A program made the position numbers and the translations under genes. From Nemertoderma westbladi (taxonomy: Eukaryota; Xenacoelomorpha; Nemertodermatida; Nemertodermatidae), in assembly GCA_032718475.1 (NCBI GenBank), contig JAUCBJ010008829.1:62001-126000 (forward strand): a stretch of DNA of 64,000 bases. Reading direction: 5' to 3'. Of the stretch, positions 59,804 to 64,000 are shown piece by piece. Position 1 is the stretch's first letter. Each line of letters begins with the position of its first letter. A model generated the notes under the pieces. It saw only the letters and a program-made list of their open reading frames with translations. It was not told the DNA's origin and did no database searches.

Positions 59804-61892
59804 ATAACAGTTATTGATCTTATTGCAGTAAGCAATAAGGTTGCAAAGTACCGGTCGACCGGTAAACCGGTCGACTTCTGTAGGTCAGTAGGCCCAACTG
59901 CCAGAACCGGTACTGCTGTAGGTCCGTAGGTCCAACTGCCAGAACCGGTACTTCTGTAGGTCAGTAGGCCCAACTGTCATAACCGGTACTGCTGTATAAG
60001 TACATTAGTATTATTCGATTTTGATTATTGTATACCGGTAGGTCTTGGTACTTAATCAGGGAATGGCCGCCCTGGTTTTTTTTATTGAGATTTTACTTAT
60101 TTCTGTCAGTTCTTATTTGCATGTAAGTTAATATTGAGCAGAAGACGTGTAAGTCTGCTCAGATTGTTCAGATCATTGTAGGCTGGACTGTTGTCTGACT
60201 GTTGTTAGGCTTGAAGATTACAGCGTGTGTAGAGTTGGTCTGATAAAGTGCCAGTTAGTAAGTTGGGGCAACTCGTAGTTGTAAGGTCAACCCCCTTCTA
60301 AAGAATAAGTCGTACTACCGTGTTAGCACGCATACTAACTAACAATTTCGGAATCTGCATATACTGTAGTTTATTTAGGCTTGATAGTAGTCCGTCAGCG
60401 TTTATCCTGTATTGTTTGTATAGTCTGTTCAGGTACCGTAATATTATTCAGATATTTTGTAGGCTGGATTGTTGTCTGGCTGTTGTTGGGTCTGAAGGAA
60501 TTGCTGCGTGTGTAGAGTAAGTCTGATAAAGTGCCAGTTAGTAAGTTGGGGCAACTCGTAGTTGTAAGGTCAACCCCCTTCTAAAGAATAAGTCGTACTA
60601 CCGTGTTAGCACGCATACTAACTAACAGTTTCGGAATCTGCACATACGGTAGTTTGTTTAGGCTTGATAGTAGTCTGCCAGCATTTGGTTTGTATTTTAT
60701 TTGAGTATTCTGTACGGGTAGCGTAATATTTATTATTCAGAGTTTATGCGATTACTCGCAACATTCATGTCCCCAAGTTTATCCCTACAGTAATTGTGTT
60801 TGTTATACATACCGTTATAGTTAAATTAACCCCGGTACTACACGGGCTGCTTGGTGTAGGTAAAGACTGGTGACTTTGTGCCCCGGTCACTCCAGCAGAT
60901 GCTGTGGTTCTTTTAACTGTTCAAGTATATTTAACTGCTGGTTATCTGTTTTTACAAGTACTTGTACCTAATTTAGGGTTTAGTGTACTAGTTGCTTTCC
61001 GAAAGTAATTAGTGTAGGCATTATATTTGTGTTGTAAAGTGGTTGATAGGCACGTTCGTTAGCTCTATTAACTTCTAGGTAGGAACACTCCGTGATACAT
61101 AACGTAGTACCTATAGCGATACGGCTGTAGGTCGTCAAGCGGTGGTATTTTTCTATCTGGACAATGCAGTATATTTACTTCTGCTTATTATTTTCAAATA
61201 CCGTAGTATCCTATCCGTTGTAATAACCAGAAGTTCTAACCCTTTGTTAGACTGGTTCGTAGTTTCCCTGTTAAATTGCCCTAAAAATTCGTACGTATAG
61301 TTTTTTCGTGTGTTTATTAGAGATTGTAATCTCACCTATATTGTACGTAATTCGTAGATAAGTAACGTAGGCCAGTAGAATTATTCGTTTTAGTGTCCAA
61401 TAAGTAGCACTCTCACTGAGAGCGCACAGCTTCTGTGTAGTGATTATTTCCCAGAAATAGTAACATCTATTTCAATATTGTAACAAAACCCCTCATACGG
61501 GTACATATAAATCCACTAAATCTATTAATAAAATAGTAGGCCTGTCATACAACAATTAGGTCTCAATATCAGTTGGACTTACTGCTTGAATAACGGTAAT
61601 AGTGTAAACTAAAGTAACTAAGTAAACCTATAATTTCAGAAATTTAATTATTCTAAATAATTGATATACCGGTACCTATAATAGGCTTATTATATATTTG
61701 TATATATTTGCACTGAAATTATATACCGGTATTCTGTGACAAACCTAGTCTGCAATACTTATATACTATAAGTGTATACCGGTATTCTAATATATTGTAA
61801 TTAATTACCGGTACTAGGCCTACAGTCATACTGAATTACTAGACTTGCTTTAACTGTAATATAGCAGTAGGCATTCAACTGTACAAACAAAC
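59804..61892 (+). other. BEL-E 5' leader with repeats and stem-loops
   Basis: No gene. Two small hairpins (59803-59815, 59819-59838) follow the LTR. A 43-44-bp repeat with aactgccagaaccggtac occurs about 3 times (59,878-59,996). Two ~281-bp units carry the leader stem-loop: GTTGGGG, CAACT-CGT-AGTTG, CAACCCC at 60264-60296 and from 60545. AT-rich accggta repeats precede gag. Confidence 0.75.
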
Positions 61893-64000
61893 ATGTCTGA
61901 CACAACCCAAACACTGTCAGATAGTCTCTTAGAAAGTGCTAGAATGAGTGTTAGACAGGGTCTTAAAAAGATCTGGGACTCAGCTAAGAGTATAGAACGT
62001 CTGAGACCAAAGTCCAAGTCCCCTCCTACTGTAAGCAAGGTCATCCCTACAGTAGTAGTGTCAGACCCTAGGCTAGTAGAACAACGTAAGTCTATCCACG
62101 GCACTCAGTCCCAAATCGAGCGGGATCAAGAAGCAGCTGTCAAACAGCAGCAACATCCTAGCCAAGAACCTAGTTCTCAGCGGCCCGATAGCTCCAGTAG
62201 TTCGGATACTGTTGAGCGGATGCCCGAACGCGGAGCGAAGATGGCGGATACGGTTTATGATGAGCGGCCAACCTTTGAAGAATCAACCGACGCCACTTCT
62301 TCTCAAGTGGAAAGCAAAGTGGAAAGCGAAGTGGAAAGCGAAGTGGAAAGCGAAGTGGAAAGCGAAGTGGAAAGCGAAGTGGAAAGCGAATTAACAGCAG
62401 CAGAGAAGCCGCGAACTAGAGATGCCATTGACATCTATCTGTCAGACTATCAACGTTTTGTCGGAGACGAAGAGTTGAGGAGACGGCTAGATGGACTTAG
62501 CCCTAATAGTGAGGGTGCCAAGCTTGTTTTGGACGCAATCGATGTGGATAGGATAGCTGCGAACCAAGCTAAATTTGAGGAACAACTCCGCATCACTAGA
62601 GCCCAAGAGGAGCAAGTAAAGAAAAGACGAATAGAAGATCGAAAAGCAGCAGCAGTGGCAGCGGCAGAAGCAGAAAAAAGGGCAGTGGAGGCAGAGGCAG
62701 AAAGAAAGGCTGCAGCGGCAGAAGCAGAAAGAAAAGCGGCAGAAGCAGAAAGAAAGGCAGCAGAGGCAGAGGCAGAAAGAAAGGCTGCAGTGTCAGAGGC
62801 AGAAAGAAAATCGGCAGAAGCAGAAAGAAAGGCAGCAGAGGCAGAGGCAGAAAGAAAGGCTGCAATGGCAGAGGCAGAAAGAAAATTGGCAGAAGCGGAA
62901 CGGAGAGTGTCTGAAGAAATCACTCAACTAGAATTGGAAAAGATTCAGGAAAGTCAATTGAGTATAAATAGACAGTTAACAGCCAGTAATATGCAGATGA
63001 TGAATCGGTCTACTCCCAAGCGACAGGGATTTACCTCCTCTGATGAAGGCGACACCACTGATCCTGAAGGCGGAGGACATAGATCTCGTCTAAGTAGACG
63101 TAAAAGAACGTCTCCCCGTCAGAAATTGCCTGATTTGCCTCCAGCTGTTAGAAAACAGCTAGCTAGCACCGCCGTAGCGATTACAGAACACACAGACCGA
63201 ATTGTTACTGTAAGTAGACTCCCTACTATAACAGATGAGCCTGAAATAATTAGGCCTGTTCTCGAAGCCACCACTTCGGTGCTAGAGACACCTGTATTCC
63301 AGGGAGCAACCTCCAAATTCCCTTTACACAGCACGAAACTATCTGTGCCTAGTAGAACAGCCCCTGAAATGGTTCCTGTCATGGACTCCGAGCGAATGGA
63401 TTGGTCGCCCGTAGTTCCTCGCCCGCCCGCCACAACGTTTGCGACTCCTGCTTCGGCGGTCGAGTGGGTGGAGGAGGGACGGAGGGGGATGAATGTCCTG
63501 CTCGGACAGATGCAGGAGACGGTCCACCAGTTCAAGGGAACAGTCAGGGAAAGTAGGTTAGAGCTGCAAGAAGTGCAGCAAAGTATCGCGCTAGAACGCG
63601 ATAAATTAGTAAATGTAAAAAGGGGCATACCAACACCCCCTGTAACAATGTGTCAACCTGTTTGGCCTGAAGTATTTCATGCGCAAGGTGTGGAGCCTAC
63701 ACGCATCTATACTGCTAGCGAAGTAGAAACTCCTATAGCAAACCCTATTAAGGGTGATTATAAACCTGTTTGTAATGATATTCCCTATAGACCTGATAAT
63801 AATCCGAGAAATTTATATACCGATAATTCGATATTAAATAACACGATGGCCCAAGAAAGTTTTACGCGTCAGATGGCTAGAACAGAAGCCCGCCAAGCGG
63901 TCAAAGTGGGAGAAATCGTCAAATTCAATGGAGATGAGATGAAATGGTTACCGTTTAATGAATATTACGAAGATAGCATACAGAACTCTGTACTATCTAG
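61893..64000 (+). CDS. BEL-E Gag, truncated by the window edge
   Basis: Open for 702 codons from the conserved ATGTCTGAC start at 61893 to the window end. N-terminal ~110 residues (MSDTTQTLSDSLLESARMS…) run in one frame into MPERGAKMADTVY, which shows the intact arrangement that BEL-B has lost. The ~170-residue BEL-B insert is absent. A (VESE)n run about 138-167 is followed by DAIDIYLSDYQRFVGDEELRRRL. A long Ala/Glu/Arg/Lys coiled coil with AEAERKAA repeats spans about 250-330. A Pro/Ser linker and the first part of the DUF1759-type Gag core (VKFNGDEMKWLPFNEYY) follow. Shares 80-90% of residues by eye with BEL-A and BEL-B over the linker and core. The minus-strand Ser/Ala-rich and Leu/Pro-rich frames here are shadows. 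Confidence 0.88.
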   Translation, partial: MSDTTQTLSDSLLESARMSVRQGLKKIWDSAKSIERLRPKSKSPPTVSKVIPTVVVSDPRLVEQRKSIHGTQSQIERDQEAAVKQQQHPSQEPSSQRPDSSSSSDTVERMPERGAKMADTVYDERPTFEESTDATSSQVESKVESEVESEVESEVESEVESEVESELTAAEKPRTRDAIDIYLSDYQRFVGDEELRRRLDGLSPNSEGAKLVLDAIDVDRIAANQAKFEEQLRITRAQEEQVKKRRIEDRKAAAVAAAEAEKRAVEAEAERKAAAAEAERKAAEAERKAAEAEAERKAAVSEAERKSAEAERKAAEAEAERKAAMAEAERKLAEAERRVSEEITQLELEKIQESQLSINRQLTASNMQMMNRSTPKRQGFTSSDEGDTTDPEGGGHRSRLSRRKRTSPRQKLPDLPPAVRKQLASTAVAITEHTDRIVTVSRLPTITDEPEIIRPVLEATTSVLETPVFQGATSKFPLHSTKLSVPSRTAPEMVPVMDSERMDWSPVVPRPPATTFATPASAVEWVEEGRRGMNVLLGQMQETVHQFKGTVRESRLELQEVQQSIALERDKLVNVKRGIPTPPVTMCQPVWPEVFHAQGVEPTRIYTASEVETPIANPIKGDYKPVCNDIPYRPDNNPRNLYTDNSILNNTMAQESFTRQMARTEARQAVKVGEIVKFNGDEMKWLPFNEYYEDSIQNSVLS
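62306..62391 (+). repeat. 12-bp coding tandem repeat, 7 units
   Basis: Seven copies of gtggaaagcgaa, encoding Val-Glu-Ser-Glu, in the BEL-E gag. BEL-B has a single unit at the same place (about 29,239). Confidence 0.9.
62640..62890 (+). repeat. Coding repeat for the AEAERKAA coiled coil
   Basis: Degenerate 24-bp and 15-bp units built from gcagaagcagaaagaaag. They encode about eight AEAERKAA-type blocks in BEL-E gag. BEL-A (15,285-15,410) and BEL-B (29,505-29,650) have shorter versions. Confidence 0.8.

Larger units (their letters stand above)
58533..64000 (+). mobile_element. BEL-E: BEL/Pao element, 5' part only in the window
   Basis: Same family as BEL-A and BEL-B: LTR, structured leader and gag in the same order with clear homology. 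Continues beyond 64,000. The LTR is more diverged from A and B than those are from each other. Confidence 0.88.

Overview
This window looks like a transposon-dense block from an invertebrate (metazoan) genome. I see no host gene, rRNA, tRNA or CRISPR array. Almost all of the 64 kb belongs to reverse-transcribing elements: five BEL/Pao-type LTR retrotransposons (named here BEL-A to BEL-E), one Gypsy-type LTR retrotransposon (Gypsy-1) and three non-LTR (LINE) families. BEL/Pao elements are known from animals, and the non-coding DNA is AT-rich with frequent ACCGGT and TAGGCCTA palindromes. I cannot name the phylum. All comparisons were made by eye between copies inside the window; no database was searched.

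Layout. 1-1103: a frameshifted Gag-like coiled-coil frame (minus). 2157-4275: a 5'-truncated RTE-like LINE between 87-bp direct repeats. 4388-8452: an old LINE-3 copy (minus) split by a CR1/Jockey-like LINE-2. 8688-9237 and 52685-57164: BEL-D (minus), whose RNase H region forms a large palindrome. Gypsy-1 (9238-52684, TSD gctac) sits inside that palindrome. BEL-A (11540-23248, TSD catag) sits inside the Gypsy-1 RT. BEL-B (24994-52548, TSD tactg) sits inside the Gypsy-1 3' LTR. BEL-B is itself interrupted by a LINE-3 copy (about 31970-35303) and by BEL-C (35372-43917, TSD aacgc). 58533-64000 is the 5' half of BEL-E (plus), cut by the window edge.

How the parts work together. BEL-A, B and E are one family. 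They share LTRs of about 1.2 kb, a leader of about 2.2 kb with a twice-repeated stem-loop that shows compensatory base changes, a long Gag with an Ala/Glu/Lys coiled coil, a gag core, zinc knuckles and an aspartic protease. In A and B there is also a 3-kb 3' region with three shared short reading frames. BEL-B retains RT, RNase H and integrase but has two TAG stops. BEL-A has lost RT, nearly all of RNase H and the integrase core by two frame-preserving deletions, so it keeps one open 1,358-codon Gag-protease frame between nearly identical LTRs and would need enzymes in trans.

The most unusual object is BEL-C. It keeps an integrase but has lost Gag to RNase H together with the end of its 5' LTR. 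In the envelope position it carries an intact 866-codon frame with a DEDD-exonuclease-like fold signature and zinc knuckles. Its LTRs contain tandem units with UUCG-type hairpins, and those units share a 24-nt string with the 866-codon frame.
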